A stretch of 64,000 nucleotides of DNA from assembly GCF_011516925.1 (NCBI RefSeq), contig NZ_WOTG01000009.1, forward strand, positions 23,722 through 87,721, given 5' to 3'. Below the pieces are notes generated by a model. That model was not told the origin of the DNA and searched no databases. It worked only from the letters and a program-made list of their open reading frames with translations. Of the stretch, positions 54,327 through 63,819 are shown in pieces. The number at the start of each line of letters is the position of its first letter. The stretch's first letter is position 1. A program made the translations under genes and the position numbers. The DNA comes from Acetobacter fabarum. GTDB taxonomy: Bacteria > Pseudomonadota > Alphaproteobacteria > Acetobacterales > Acetobacteraceae.

Positions 54327-54916
54327 GCACCTCGCGCGATGCCATTCTGACCCGCCTGCGCGATAACAGGCCAGACCCCAAGGCCCACCCGCTCCCCCCC
54401 GTTGCACGTCTGGGGGATATGGATAACGGGCAGGCCCGGTTTGAAAACAGCCTCCAGATTCTGGGCGGGCAGGTGCTGGAACGGCAGGAGGGGGACACAC
54501 TGGCCACCGCCATTGCCCGCCGCTTCCCCGATTCCAAGGTTATCTGCTCCGCCGTGCCGGATTTTGAAGGTACGATCCGCATAGAAGAGCTGGGCACACC
54601 CCAGCAGGCGGCCTCGGTGGATGTGCTGGTTGTGCGCTCCCCCTTCGGCATTGCGGAAATGGGTTCGATCTACCTGAGCGAAGCCCAGTTGCAGGACCTG
54701 AACTCTGCCGCCCATCTGACCCAGCATATTGTGGTGATCCTGTCGGCCAAAAACCTGACCGCCAACATGCATACGGCCTATATGGACCGCCCCGAGTTCC
54801 ACACCGCCAATTATGGTGTGCTCATGAGCGGGCCATCCGCCACGGCGGATATTCAGGGTGTGCTGATCCGCGGTGCGCAGGGCGTGCGTACTCTGAGCGT
54901 GTGGTGGGAAGACTGA
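54323..54916 (+). CDS. lutC: L-lactate utilisation protein LutC
   Basis: 197 residues, LUD domain (DUF162). Blocks: DVLVVRSPFGIAEMGSIYLS, HIVVILSAKNLTANMHTAYM, NYGVLMSGPSATADIQGVLI and the C-terminal RGAQGVRTLSVWWED, close to the family consensus GxxGPRxLxVxLxD. Last gene of lutABC, followed by a strong terminator. Confidence 0.92.
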   Translation: MSTSRDAILTRLRDNRPDPKAHPLPPVARLGDMDNGQARFENSLQILGGQVLERQEGDTLATAIARRFPDSKVICSAVPDFEGTIRIEELGTPQQAASVDVLVVRSPFGIAEMGSIYLSEAQLQDLNSAAHLTQHIVVILSAKNLTANMHTAYMDRPEFHTANYGVLMSGPSATADIQGVLIRGAQGVRTLSVWWED

Positions 54917-54956
54917 GCCTTGTCCCCCCATTCCGCCTGAAGGCGGGATACGCATA

Positions 54957-54994
54957 AAAAAAGCCGGAGCAGTTTATGCTGCTCCGGCTTTTTT
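54957..54994 (+). terminator. Bidirectional terminator between lutC and murA
   Basis: Stem GCCGGAGCAG (54963-54972) and CTGCTCCGGC (54979-54988), 6-nt loop, flanked by an A-run on the left and TTTTTT on the right. Serves the convergent lut and murA transcripts. Confidence 0.93.
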
Positions 54995-55021
54995 GCGCTC
55001 GGGTCGAGGGTTAACGGGCGT

Positions 55022-56284
55022 TTAGTCCCGCACGCGCTCAATCAGTGCGCCACATTTGGCCAGTTTGCGTTCCACCGCCTCATACCCCCGGTCAAGGTGG
55101 TACACGCGGCTCAGAATGGTCTCTCCATGGGCGGCAAGCCCTGCGAGAATGAGCGAGAACGAGGCCCGCAGGTCGGTCGCCATAACCGGTGCGCCAGACA
55201 GGCTGTGCACCCCACGGATAATGGCGGAAGAACCATGGACGTTAATGCGCGCACCCATGCGGTTGAGCTCGGGCACATGCATGAACCGGTTTTCAAAAAT
55301 GGTCTCGGTAATCATGGAGGCCCCCTCGGCAACCGAGAGCAGGGCCATGAACTGGGCCTGCATATCGGTCGGGAATCCGGGGTAAGGCTCGGTCATGATG
55401 TCGATTCCGCGCAGCGCTCCGGTGCGGCGCACGCGCATGGTGTCCCCATCCTGCGTGACTTCGGTCCCGCATTCCTCCAATGCTCGCACAACAGCGCCCA
55501 GATGGTCCATCTGCCCGCCTACCAGCCGCAGGTCCCCACCTGTAATGGCGGCGGCACAGGCATAGGTGCCGCATTCAATACGGTCGGGCATAATGCGGTG
55601 TTCGGCACCATGCAGGGCTTCCACGCCATCAATTAAAATGGCGGAACTGCCCGCACCCGTAATGCGGGCGCCCATGGCGTTCAGGCAGTTGGCCAGATCC
55701 ACCATTTCCGGCTCACGCGCAGCGTTAATGATTTCGGTTTTGCCCTGAGCAAGCGTTGCCGCCATCATCAGGTTTTCAGTCGCCCCAACCGAGGCAAAAG
55801 GCAGAATAATGCGGTCGCCAACAAGTCCCTTGGGAGCACGGGCGTTAATATAGCCGTTTTCCAGCGTAATTTCCGCACCCAGTGTTTCCAGCCCTTTAAG
55901 GTGGAGGTCCACCGGGCGGGTGCCAATGGCGCACCCACCGGGGAGGGACACGCGCGCCTCCCGGCAGCGGGCCAGTAGCGGGCCAAGCACCAGAATGGAG
56001 GCCCGCATTTTGGAAACAATGTCATACGGGGCTTCGGTATTGGTAATATCCCCCCCGACCGACAGGGTGGAGCCATCGCCCGTAACATCATGCACTTCCA
56101 GCCCGTGCTGCTCCAGCAGGGCGCGCATGGTGGCAATGTCGGCAATATGGGGGACGTTGGACAGCACCAGCCGTTCGGAGGTCAGCAGCCCCGCCACCAG
56201 CAGCTTGAGGCCCGCATTCTTGGCCCCGCCAATGGTAATTTCGCCGTGCAGGGGGCGGCCGCCGCGGATAACAAAATGATCCAT
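55022..56284 (-). CDS. murA: UDP-N-acetylglucosamine 1-carboxyvinyltransferase
   Basis: 420 residues. Starts [20 protein letters not shown] with AKNAGLK (substrate Lys), active-site loop [20 protein letters not shown] with the Cys that binds fosfomycin and PEP, and [13 protein letters not shown] block [19 protein letters not shown]. First committed step of peptidoglycan synthesis. Start 56284 is set by the family N-terminus; it is 5 bp after dcd. Confidence 0.96.
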   Translation of the reverse strand: MDHFVIRGGRPLHGEITIGGAKNAGLKLLVAGLLTSERLVLSNVPHIADIATMRALLEQHGLEVHDVTGDGSTLSVGGDITNTEAPYDIVSKMRASILVLGPLLARCREARVSLPGGCAIGTRPVDLHLKGLETLGAEITLENGYINARAPKGLVGDRIILPFASVGATENLMMAATLAQGKTEIINAAREPEMVDLANCLNAMGARITGAGSSAILIDGVEALHGAEHRIMPDRIECGTYACAAAITGGDLRLVGGQMDHLGAVVRALEECGTEVTQDGDTMRVRRTGALRGIDIMTEPYPGFPTDMQAQFMALLSVAEGASMITETIFENRFMHVPELNRMGARINVHGSSAIIRGVHSLSGAPVMATDLRASFSLILAGLAAHGETILSRVYHLDRGYEAVERKLAKCGALIERVRD

Positions 56285-56289
56285 GGTTT

Positions 56290-56844
56290 TTACATCCGGG
56301 GCGTGGCAACGCCACGCTGGCCCATATATTTGCCCGCACGGTCCGCGTAGCTGGTCTCGCACGGGGAATCGCCCTTGAAGAACAGGAACTGGCAAATCCC
56401 CTCATTGGCGTAAATGCGCGCGGGCAGGGGGGTGGTGTTGCTGATCTCGATCGTGACCTGCCCTTCCCATTCCGGTTCAAGCGGGGTCACGTTTACAATA
56501 ATGCCGCACCGCGCGTAGGTGGACTTGCCAAGGCAGACCACCAGCACATCCCGCGGGATACGGAAGTATTCAATGGTATGGGCCAGCACAAAGCTGTTGG
56601 GCGGAATAATGCATTCATCCGCCTTGCGGGACACAAAACCTTCGGGGCTGAAGTTTTTGGGGTCCACAATGGCGTTGTTCACATCCGTAAAAATACGGAA
56701 ATCATCGGCCACGCGGGCATCATACCCGTAGGAGGACAGACCGTAGGAAATAACGCCTTCGCGCTTCTGGCTTTCCACAAACGGTTCGATCATGCCGTGA
56801 TCGTGCGCCATCTGGCGGATCCATGTATCGGGCATCACGGGCAT
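56290..56844 (-). CDS. dcd: dCTP deaminase
   Basis: 184 residues. [53 protein letters not shown] (catalytic region), [20 protein letters not shown] and [14 protein letters not shown] end. Trimeric enzyme making dUTP from dCTP. Start overlaps the end of the upstream small gene by 10 bp; murA follows immediately, so the three form an operon. Confidence 0.95.
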   Translation of the reverse strand: MPVMPDTWIRQMAHDHGMIEPFVESQKREGVISYGLSSYGYDARVADDFRIFTDVNNAIVDPKNFSPEGFVSRKADECIIPPNSFVLAHTIEYFRIPRDVLVVCLGKSTYARCGIIVNVTPLEPEWEGQVTIEISNTTPLPARIYANEGICQFLFFKGDSPCETSYADRAGKYMGQRGVATPRM

Positions 56845-57059
56845 GTCTTGCTCTCTCCATTACCGGGGGGCTGTGTGGTGGCGGGGGATGGCTCCTCCGC
56901 CGTGTTATGGTCCTGTCTGGTCCGGGCCTGATCCTTGCGGCGGCGCAGGTTGGCGCGCAGTGCCGCGGCCTGGCGGGCAAGCCGCTCGGCGCGGGCCGCC
57001 TCCGCTCTGGCGGAAAGGGTCTGTCCGGAAGATTGGGTTTTGTCGGGCGTGTCAGTCAT
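56835..57059 (-). CDS. Small basic conserved protein upstream of dcd
   Basis: 74 residues, Ala/Arg-rich and probably helical in the middle ([20 protein letters not shown]), with disordered Thr/Pro/Glu ends. The [14 protein letters not shown] core is a recurring feature of small alphaproteobacterial proteins of unknown function. The coding end overlaps the dcd start, which supports it being translated. Confidence 0.55.
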   Translation of the reverse strand: MTDTPDKTQSSGQTLSARAEAARAERLARQAAALRANLRRRKDQARTRQDHNTAEEPSPATTQPPGNGESKTCP

Positions 57060-57181
57060 GCCAGATGCAGCAAGGCCAGTCGCGTACGGGTTAAACGTTC
57101 GCCTTGCTGACTAGCAGACGTACCGCGCCATGCCTAGAGCCTGCCACAGGGGCGGGCGGCCTTTGTGCTGTTTTATGCGTG

Positions 57182-57217
57182 CCTGCCGGTGCAGTGGGCG
57201 CACCGGCAGGGGGTAGT
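57182..57217. terminator. Hairpin after the OprB gene
   Basis: 11-bp stem CCTGCCGGTGC (57182-57192) and GCACCGGCAGG (57200-57210). On the plus strand it is followed by GGGTAGTTTTT; on the minus strand (the OprB direction) no clear T-run follows. Probably the 3' end structure of the porin transcript. Confidence 0.5.
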
Positions 57218-57219
57218 TT

Positions 57220-58977
57220 TTACAGGTTGGCAATAACCTTAAGCCCAATCAGGGCCGCATTGGGGATGTGGTGTGTTTCGCCCGGGTGGATCAGATACTG
57301 GAACTCAGGCTGGACCAGCACGCCATGTGTGGCGTCAATCCCGTAATACGCTTCGACCAGTTCGGAATCATTCTGGATTCCGCGAATGGTTGATCCGAGT
57401 GAGTACCCGCCATCCACGGCCAGAATTTCGCTCTCCCGGCGGCGGCGGCTGACCTTGTACCACGAATACAGCACACCAAAACGGTCTGTCAGGCGGGTGG
57501 GGATCAGCCCTACAAACGACAGGCCGCCATAAGCCTGGTCCGATATGTTGACCACATGCGGGGTGGCATGCACGTAACCTGCCATCAGGTAGCCACCGGC
57601 CATCTGGTTACGCCCGCCAAGGCGGTAGATCATCTGGTCTGCCTCCAGCCACATGGCATCGGAGGGGGCGGAGCGTGTGCCGGGCAGGGTGTCGGCAATG
57701 CGCTTGGGCAGGACCGAGCCAATCTTGTCCGCATACCGGGTGGTGTCGTGCTCATACCCCAGCACGTAGTGCCCGGGCAGGCGGTTGCGGGTCAGGAACG
57801 GTGCCCAGGTGAACTCGATCGGCAGGGACAGGCCCGTTGCGTTCTCGGACCCCCATGCCCAGCCCGAGGGGTTCTCGCTCAGGGTGCTTACGGAGTAAGC
57901 GCCAACCTGTATGGCCGTATCCCGCGTGGGGCGGAAGCGTGCGCGCGCACCCCATGTGGCTTTTGGGTACACGCTCATGCCCGGTAGCTGCTTGATGGCC
58001 ACAGGAGCCGAGCAGGTGACCATGAAGGAGCACAGCAGCGGAGATGTCGCGAACACATGGGTGAGCGACATACGGCCGAAAATGATGTCCAGCTTGTTGT
58101 TGAGCATCTTTTTCTCGGCGTACATGTCCACCAGATGCGCCGCGACGTTGCCCGAGAGCGTGTACACTTCCTGCAAGGCCACATAGTATTCGCCTGCGCG
58201 TACGTTCTGCGCGGCACGGCCTGCACGTTCCATAACCAGTCCATGCACGGACCAGCCGTTAAGTGCCGAGTTCATGCGGCCCAGATCAAACGTGGTCTGC
58301 AAGGTCAGCTCATGCACGTAGCTGATGCCTTTCTGGCCGGGTAACCCGCCAGATGCCAGCCCCATGGCTTCTCCCTTGTAGGAGAAGGAGAACGAAAACC
58401 CCTTGTCCCTCAGCCGGTCGCGGAAGGGCATCAGCTGCGGAATAAGGTGCCCCGTACCGGCTGTGGGCACGTAGTAAGGGTCTGGCAGGTCGTAATCACG
58501 CTGGGCGTCCCAGCTTGCGGGCAGCAGGGCGGAGGGGCCTTCCCCATTGATCAGGGAGTCCAGTTCGATCTGGTGCAGCGAGTGGGGTGTTTCCGATGGC
58601 ATGATCGGCATCACGCTCAAAGGTGCCAGACCGGGGGACGGCAGAATGGGCACCCCGCTTGGCGGAATGGGCGTGTTGGGCGGACGGCGGATGGCGCTCA
58701 GGTCCGGGCCAATGGTTTCCGCATCCAACGGGCGCAGGGACTGCGCAGGCAGGGCATGGACCTTGCTGCCGGGGTTGATGATGGTGTCGGAAATAGGCGC
58801 CACACTTGGCTGGGCCGTAAGGGCGGAGGCATGGGTGGTCTGGGCCTGTGCCACGCCAGAACCAAAAGGCGCATGCCACACAGAGGCCAGCGCAATGGCG
58901 CAGGCGGCAGTTGTGCGGGTGTGTTTTGGCCCGTGTTCGGGGGTGTCGGGGCGCTGGGTGCGGTGTATTTTTGGCAT
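57220..58977 (-). CDS. oprB: Carbohydrate-selective porin, OprB family
   Basis: 585 residues. Long N-terminus with a signal-like hydrophobic stretch (TAACAIALASVWHAPFGSGV), a ~100-residue Pro/Ser-rich linker, then the OprB beta-barrel: GFSFSFSYKGEAMGLASGGL, LTLQTTFDLGRMNSALNGWS, ATWGARARFRPTRDTAIQVG, ENATGLSLPIEFTWAPF and QPEFQYLIHPGETHHIPNAA at the end. Outer-membrane diffusion channel for sugars or polyols. Acetic acid bacteria carry several OprB-type porins. The Pro-rich linker is longer than in Pseudomonas OprB. Confidence 0.88.
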   Translation of the reverse strand: MPKIHRTQRPDTPEHGPKHTRTTAACAIALASVWHAPFGSGVAQAQTTHASALTAQPSVAPISDTIINPGSKVHALPAQSLRPLDAETIGPDLSAIRRPPNTPIPPSGVPILPSPGLAPLSVMPIMPSETPHSLHQIELDSLINGEGPSALLPASWDAQRDYDLPDPYYVPTAGTGHLIPQLMPFRDRLRDKGFSFSFSYKGEAMGLASGGLPGQKGISYVHELTLQTTFDLGRMNSALNGWSVHGLVMERAGRAAQNVRAGEYYVALQEVYTLSGNVAAHLVDMYAEKKMLNNKLDIIFGRMSLTHVFATSPLLCSFMVTCSAPVAIKQLPGMSVYPKATWGARARFRPTRDTAIQVGAYSVSTLSENPSGWAWGSENATGLSLPIEFTWAPFLTRNRLPGHYVLGYEHDTTRYADKIGSVLPKRIADTLPGTRSAPSDAMWLEADQMIYRLGGRNQMAGGYLMAGYVHATPHVVNISDQAYGGLSFVGLIPTRLTDRFGVLYSWYKVSRRRRESEILAVDGGYSLGSTIRGIQNDSELVEAYYGIDATHGVLVQPEFQYLIHPGETHHIPNAALIGLKVIANL

Positions 58978-59362
58978 TGTTATTCCGCTTCCTCTCGCTC
59001 TTGCTGGAGGGAGTTGTCTTATGCGTGCAGGGGTTTGTTTAAGGGAGCGTGCTGCTGGGCCTGCTGTTCAGGCCGTGCGTACAACCCCATGAACCGGCAG
59101 GGCATGGGCGTAACGCCACAGCGCGCGAGGCTGGGCGGCATAAGAGCGGAGGCGGATATTCCGCCGGGCAGAATGTGCGACCATGTGACAGACCGTTATT
59201 GTTTTTGTTGTTGTCGGTCTGCCATCAGGAGCATGAACGGAAATGTCCGGTCAAGGGTGGTTTTGAAACATTATTACCCAAAACCAAACAAAATAGGTTT
59301 TTTAGTAAAAACGGAGTGCAAATTTTTGTTATAACGATAAATTTGCAACATACGCGCAGCAG
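58978..59362. other. Upstream region of oprB with a long AT-rich palindrome
   Basis: 385 bp between hpnK and oprB (both minus strand). The interval 59270-59350 is AT-rich. A 31-bp near-palindrome at 59317-59347 has arms TGCAAATTT and AAATTTGCA and a GTTATAAC core. It is either an operator for oprB or a weak end signal for the hopanoid transcript, as it lies 16 bp after the hpnK stop. No gene seen. Confidence 0.5.
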
Positions 59363-60217
59363 CTATGCTCCACGGGCGATGTCCTGCCAGCCGCAAAGCT
59401 GTGCCCCCGCCTGCTCCAGCCCCTTGCGAAAGCCCGGAGAGCAGAGTGCCTTGAACTCGGCCTCATGCTCGTATGTGGGCATCAGCTCTGCGAGCATGGT
59501 GTTCTTGTGGGTGGCGGGGTGGAAATAGATCTCGGACACACCATCAGGCAGGTGGGCTGCCAGAGCGGCCATGCGCTCGGTGGTCATGTGCCCGCTCCAG
59601 GCCAGGCCAAAGCACCAGTCATTCGTGGCCATGCCCGCAGCATGGGCCTGATGGCGCAGCAGGGCGGTCCAGCGGCGCAGGGCGGCATCGCCCAGCGTGT
59701 CGGTATAGGTGCCTGCGGCATACAGGGGGCGGGGTGGCTCCAGAGGTACCCGCACGGCATTCAGCCCGTAGCCTTTGCCTATGCCAATCATCATTTTGCC
59801 TACGGTGGGGTGCAGGTGCATGTGCTTGTGGGCGTTGGCGTGGTCCAGCGGCAGGCCCGTGCGGCTGAAGGCTTCAAACTGGGCGGTAATTTCCGCCTCC
59901 AGTTCCCGCCGTCCTTCGGGGCGGAAAAAGTAGTCCACTCCAAGCCCGAGCTGGGAGGAGGAGAACCAGCCATTATCGCGTGTAATCAGCGGCAGGCGGC
60001 TGTGGGGCAGAACCGATGGTCCTTCAATAACCACCAGATGCAGGCCAACATTAAGGGAGGGCAGGCGTTTGGCCCGTTCCACGGCATCCTGTGCAGCAGG
60101 GCCGGATACCATAAGACTGGCAGTTGAGAGAACGCCGTTGATGTGGGCCTGTTCAATGGCCTCGTTCACTTCAACCGACATGCCGAAATCATCGGCGGAA
60201 ATAATGGCGCGTTTCAT
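59363..60217 (-). CDS. hpnK: Hopanoid-associated ChbG/YdjC-type deacetylase HpnK
   Basis: 284 residues. MKRAIISADDFGMSVEVNEA with metal-binding Asp pair, LNVGLHLVVIEGPSVL, and LDHANAHKHMHLHPTVGK with metal-binding His residues. YdjC-fold deacetylases remove N-acetyl groups from sugars. HpnK is reported to deacetylate bacteriohopanetetrol-N-acetylglucosamine to the glucosamine form. Last gene of the hopanoid series here, 122 bp after hpnJ. Confidence 0.92.
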   Translation of the reverse strand: MKRAIISADDFGMSVEVNEAIEQAHINGVLSTASLMVSGPAAQDAVERAKRLPSLNVGLHLVVIEGPSVLPHSRLPLITRDNGWFSSSQLGLGVDYFFRPEGRRELEAEITAQFEAFSRTGLPLDHANAHKHMHLHPTVGKMMIGIGKGYGLNAVRVPLEPPRPLYAAGTYTDTLGDAALRRWTALLRHQAHAAGMATNDWCFGLAWSGHMTTERMAALAAHLPDGVSEIYFHPATHKNTMLAELMPTYEHEAEFKALCSPGFRKGLEQAGAQLCGWQDIARGA

Positions 60218-60339
60218 GGTTCTGGCAGCCCTTTGTAACCTTTGCCTGTGTCTAACACTGGCAGGTGGGGGCTGTCATGGCTGTTCTGGGTGGGGGACTT
60301 ATGCGCCATTCCCCACCCAGTGCCATGAGTTATGCCAGA

Positions 60340-61767
60340 TCAGGCAGCCTTGCGGCCTTTAAGGAACTGGAAGAACTCCACACCTTCGCGCAGGCGACGC
60401 TTCATCATCTGGGGCGAACGCACCATTTCACCCACGATGGAGGCAATCTTGGGAGCGCGGAAGTAGAACTTCTTGTAGAACTCTTCCACGCTGTTGAAGA
60501 TTTCGGTGTGCGACAGGTGGGGGTAGTGCAGCGGTGCAATCTGCACGCCGTTGTCGTCGAGCAGTTCTGCGTTGCTTTCGTCCAGCCAGCCGTTTTCCGT
60601 GGCTTCCTTGAACAGGGCCGTGCCAGGGTACGGTGCGGCAAGGGAAACCTGCAGCGTGTGCGGGTTGATTTCCTGCGCGAAGCGAATGGTTTCCTGAATG
60701 GTTTCCTTCGTTTCGCCCGGCAGACCCAGAATGAAGGTGCCGTGGATCTTGATCCCCAGTTCGTGGCAGTTCTTGGTGAACTCACGCGCCACTTCAACGC
60801 GCATACCTTTTTTGATGTTGTGCAGGATCTGCTGGTTGCCGCTTTCGTAGCCGACCAGCAGCAGGCGCAGGCCGTTGTCACGCAGGACCTTGAGCGTGTC
60901 GTAGGGCACGTTGGCCTTGGCGTTGCACGACCAGGTTACACCCAGCTTGCCCAGTTCGCGCGCAATGGCTTCGGCACGGGGCAGGTCGTCGGTGAAGGTG
61001 TCATCATCAAAGAAGAACTCCTTAACCTGCGGGAAGTACTGCATGGCCAGACGGATTTCGGCTGCCACATGCTGCGGGCTGCGGGTGCGGTAGCGGTGGC
61101 CACCCACGGTCTGCGGCCACAGGCAGAAGGTGCAGCGAGATTTGCAGCCACGGCCCGTGTAGATGGAAAGGTACGGGTGCATGAGGTAGCCGATGAAGTA
61201 ATCTTCAATCCGCAGGTCACGCTTGTACACTTCGGTCACGAAGGGCAGGGCGTCCATGTCTTCGATCATGGCGCGGTCGCGGTTGGCAATAATTTCGCCA
61301 TCCTTGTTGCGCCAGGTAATGCCGTCCACGTCCTTGAAGTCCATGCCATCGGCAATGTCCTTGATCGTGTAATCAAATTCATTGCGGGCAACAAAGTCGA
61401 TGGGCGCACCCTTGAGCAGGCTTTCTTCCGGCTGAACGGCCACCTTGGCGCCAACCATGCCAATCTTCAGGTTCGGGTTAACGTCCTTGAGCATCTGGGC
61501 CACCTGCACGTCCTTGGCAAAGGACGGGGTGGAGGTGTGCAGCACCACCAGATCGCGGTTTTTCACGTCTTCCAGAATGGGCTCCATGCCCATGTTGGCG
61601 GGGGGAGCGTCAATCAGGCGGCTGCCGGGAACCAGAGCAGCAGGCTGGGCCAGCCATGTCGGATACCAGAAAGATTTAATTTCACGGCGGGCCTGATAGC
61701 GCGAGCCTGCGCCGCCATCAAAACCATCAAAAGTTGGCGGCTGGAGAAAAAGGGTTCTCATCGTCAT
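60340..61767 (-). CDS. hpnJ: Hopanoid biosynthesis radical SAM protein HpnJ
   Basis: 475 residues. N-terminal B12-binding-like domain (KDVNPNLKIGMVGAKVAVQP, FVARNEFDYTIKDIADG), then the radical SAM motif YTGRGCKSRCTFCLWPQTVG (CxxxCxxC), DEFFFDDDTF-type block VKEFFFDDDTFTDDLPRAEA, and IKIHGTFILGLPGETKETIQ. HpnJ converts the glucosamine head group to the cyclitol ether of bacteriohopanetetrol. AGGA stands 9 bp before the ATG. Confidence 0.95.
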   Translation of the reverse strand: MTMRTLFLQPPTFDGFDGGAGSRYQARREIKSFWYPTWLAQPAALVPGSRLIDAPPANMGMEPILEDVKNRDLVVLHTSTPSFAKDVQVAQMLKDVNPNLKIGMVGAKVAVQPEESLLKGAPIDFVARNEFDYTIKDIADGMDFKDVDGITWRNKDGEIIANRDRAMIEDMDALPFVTEVYKRDLRIEDYFIGYLMHPYLSIYTGRGCKSRCTFCLWPQTVGGHRYRTRSPQHVAAEIRLAMQYFPQVKEFFFDDDTFTDDLPRAEAIARELGKLGVTWSCNAKANVPYDTLKVLRDNGLRLLLVGYESGNQQILHNIKKGMRVEVAREFTKNCHELGIKIHGTFILGLPGETKETIQETIRFAQEINPHTLQVSLAAPYPGTALFKEATENGWLDESNAELLDDNGVQIAPLHYPHLSHTEIFNSVEEFYKKFYFRAPKIASIVGEMVRSPQMMKRRLREGVEFFQFLKGRKAA

Positions 61768-61913
61768 CGGTTTCTATCCTGACAAGGGCGTAGAACGGTG
61801 GGGTCCAACAGTAAGCTCCGGCATAAATGCTGGCTCAAGGACTTCCGTATCTGCATTTGGTTTAGGCAAATACTCTGGCGTATAGGAAGAAGGCAAGTCT
61901 TTGCATGCGTTCA

Positions 61914-63089
61914 CTAGGGTCCGGGGGAGAGAGTCCTCACGGGTGTTGGTGCGGTATTGGGGTGGGGGGCAATGTGCATGGTCTGGCCCCGCCAGTGGAC
62001 TTCTGTCCCGCTGGCACTCCCCACCATAATGGCGGCAGACAGCCAGTCCCGCAGGGGAAGCAGCAAAAGAGGCCACAGCGCGCGGGCGCCCACGGCGCGG
62101 TCAATCAGCAGCGAAGTAACTCCGCGCATGGCCCATATGCCCCAGAAGAATGGCAAACTCCATGCCGCGTGTGGCTGAAAAAGCACAACCAGCGTCGCCC
62201 AGAACAGGGGGAGCTGGATGGAGGAGGCCGCATACCCTGCTGGCGCCAGCGTGCACACCGTGCGGCCCCAGCGCAGTTCGTGCCGCAGCAGTTCACCAAA
62301 GCTGGATTCGGCAATGGTGGTCCACGTCATGCATTCGGCAATGGCAATGTTCATGCCAGCCTGCCGTACCAGCCTGCCAAGCAGGGCATCATCGGCCACA
62401 TGGGGTAAAAGGGCTTCCAGCCCGCCAATGTCATCCAGTGTCTGGCGGCGCAGCGCCATGGTGGCGCCCAGGCAGTCCTGCCGCCCCAGATAGCGCGAGA
62501 GCATGACACCGGGCAGAAAATTATGGTTGATCTGGCAGGCCGCCAGCATCTGCACAAGGGAACCACTTGCCGGCAGACCCGCGTACAGGGTGGTGACCAG
62601 TCCTGTATTGGGCTGGTGCAGGGCCGATACAATGTGTTGCAGGTAATCGGGCCGTACATGGATGTCGGAATCGGAAATAACCAGAATATCGTGCCGCGCC
62701 TTGGGCAGAATATTCATCAGGTTACTGATCTTGCGGTTCAGCCCATGCAGGGCGGGGTCCACCACAAGTTCCATGTCCAGCGAAGGATGGCGTTCCTGCA
62801 GGCGGCGTACAACGGCAATGGCGGGGTCATCCGCATCGCGCACGCCAAACAGGATCTGCATATGGGGGTAATCCTGCGTACAAAAGCTCTCCAGAGCTTC
62901 TTCCAGCAGGGGTTCGGAGCCGTACAGGGGTTTGAGCACGGTTACCGGCGGGGGGCTGCCCAGCACAACAGGCTGCCGCTCATTGCGGCGGAAACGTGCC
63001 AGCAATCCAGCCCCCAGAGAGGACTGGATACAGCCAGTAACAGAAAGAAGCGCGCTGGCAGCAGCCAGAAGAGGAAAAACCGCTACCAT
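61914..63089 (-). CDS. hpnI: Hopanoid biosynthesis glycosyltransferase HpnI
   Basis: 391 residues, GT2/GT21 (ceramide glucosyltransferase-like). N-terminal membrane helix, PVTVLKPLYGSEPLLEEALE, CTQDYPHMQILFGVRDADDP, ILVISDSDIHVRPDYL (DxD-type), RQDCLGATMALRRQTLDDIG, ADDALLGRLVRQAG, and ELRWGRTVC ([RQ]xxRW-type), then C-terminal membrane helices. HpnI adds N-acetylglucosamine to bacteriohopanetetrol. 146 bp before hpnJ, with nothing recognisable in the gap. Confidence 0.94.
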   Translation of the reverse strand: MVAVFPLLAAASALLSVTGCIQSSLGAGLLARFRRNERQPVVLGSPPPVTVLKPLYGSEPLLEEALESFCTQDYPHMQILFGVRDADDPAIAVVRRLQERHPSLDMELVVDPALHGLNRKISNLMNILPKARHDILVISDSDIHVRPDYLQHIVSALHQPNTGLVTTLYAGLPASGSLVQMLAACQINHNFLPGVMLSRYLGRQDCLGATMALRRQTLDDIGGLEALLPHVADDALLGRLVRQAGMNIAIAECMTWTTIAESSFGELLRHELRWGRTVCTLAPAGYAASSIQLPLFWATLVVLFQPHAAWSLPFFWGIWAMRGVTSLLIDRAVGARALWPLLLLPLRDWLSAAIMVGSASGTEVHWRGQTMHIAPHPNTAPTPVRTLSPGP

Positions 63090-63163
63090 GCCCCGACCAT
63101 CATGCGCCCCATAATGGGGGAGTGTGTCTGTTTGCGTTGCCGCACGCGCCTGTTCCTGTTCCC

Positions 63164-63817
63164 TTAGTCTTTGGCGTAGGCCTGAGCCTTGCGCTCAAGA
63201 ACGCTGATAAGGCCAGAAACGCCACCCGAGGTCAGCGTGGAGCTGAAGTCCGAACGCTGGGCCGCAGCCTGGCTGATGCGGGCATCGCTGAGCAGCACGT
63301 CCACAATTTTCCATGACCCGCTGGCATTGTTCATGATGTAGCTGATCTCGGTCGGGGTGGAGCCATCGCTCGCACCAAGGTCGGTAACCACCAGCTTGTT
63401 GCCGCCAACGGCCGTGTCGGTCACGGTGGGCTGGATGGTGAACTTGATGTCCGCACCCGGCTTGAAGTTGCTCACGTAGCGCGAGACGGTATAGGCCTTG
63501 AATGCGGCCAGAAGCTTCTGCTTTTCGTCTGCATTCAGCCCGTTATAGCGCAGGCCGATGGAGGCTTTGAGCACGGCTTCCAGATCATAGGACTTGTCCA
63601 CTGCTGTGGCCACGATCTGGCTGCGCTCGGCAAAGCTGCCGTGGGACTGCACGATCTGGTCCAGCGCTGTGTACAGCGTTTGCACGGGGGCAATCACTGC
63701 ACTGGACGGGGCGGACTGGGCAAACGCAGCCGGGGCGGATACGCCAGCCCCAGCTACGGGAAGAAGCGCCATGCTCATGCCAAGCACGAGCCCTGCGCGG
63801 AAGGAAATACGTTTCAT
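63164..63817 (-). CDS. hpnM: Hopanoid-associated periplasmic MlaC/Ttg2-like protein HpnM
   Basis: 217 residues with a signal peptide (FRAGLVLGMSMALLPVAGAG). MlaC/Tol-Tol-Ttg2 family: SQIVATAVDKSYDLEAVLKA, YNGLNADEKQKLLAAFKAYT, VSRYVSNFKPGADIKFTIQP, NASGSWKIVDVLLSDARISQ. HpnM members are thought to help move hopanoids across the envelope with HpnN (not in this window). Starts 2 bp after the dxs stop, so it is co-transcribed with dxs. Confidence 0.9.
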   Translation of the reverse strand: MKRISFRAGLVLGMSMALLPVAGAGVSAPAAFAQSAPSSAVIAPVQTLYTALDQIVQSHGSFAERSQIVATAVDKSYDLEAVLKASIGLRYNGLNADEKQKLLAAFKAYTVSRYVSNFKPGADIKFTIQPTVTDTAVGGNKLVVTDLGASDGSTPTEISYIMNNASGSWKIVDVLLSDARISQAAAQRSDFSSTLTSGGVSGLISVLERKAQAYAKD

Positions 63818-63819
63818 GC

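Noticed and set aside
60265..61782. Open frame of 505 codons on the plus strand.
   Set aside because: It is the antisense of hpnJ, whose radical SAM motif is certain.
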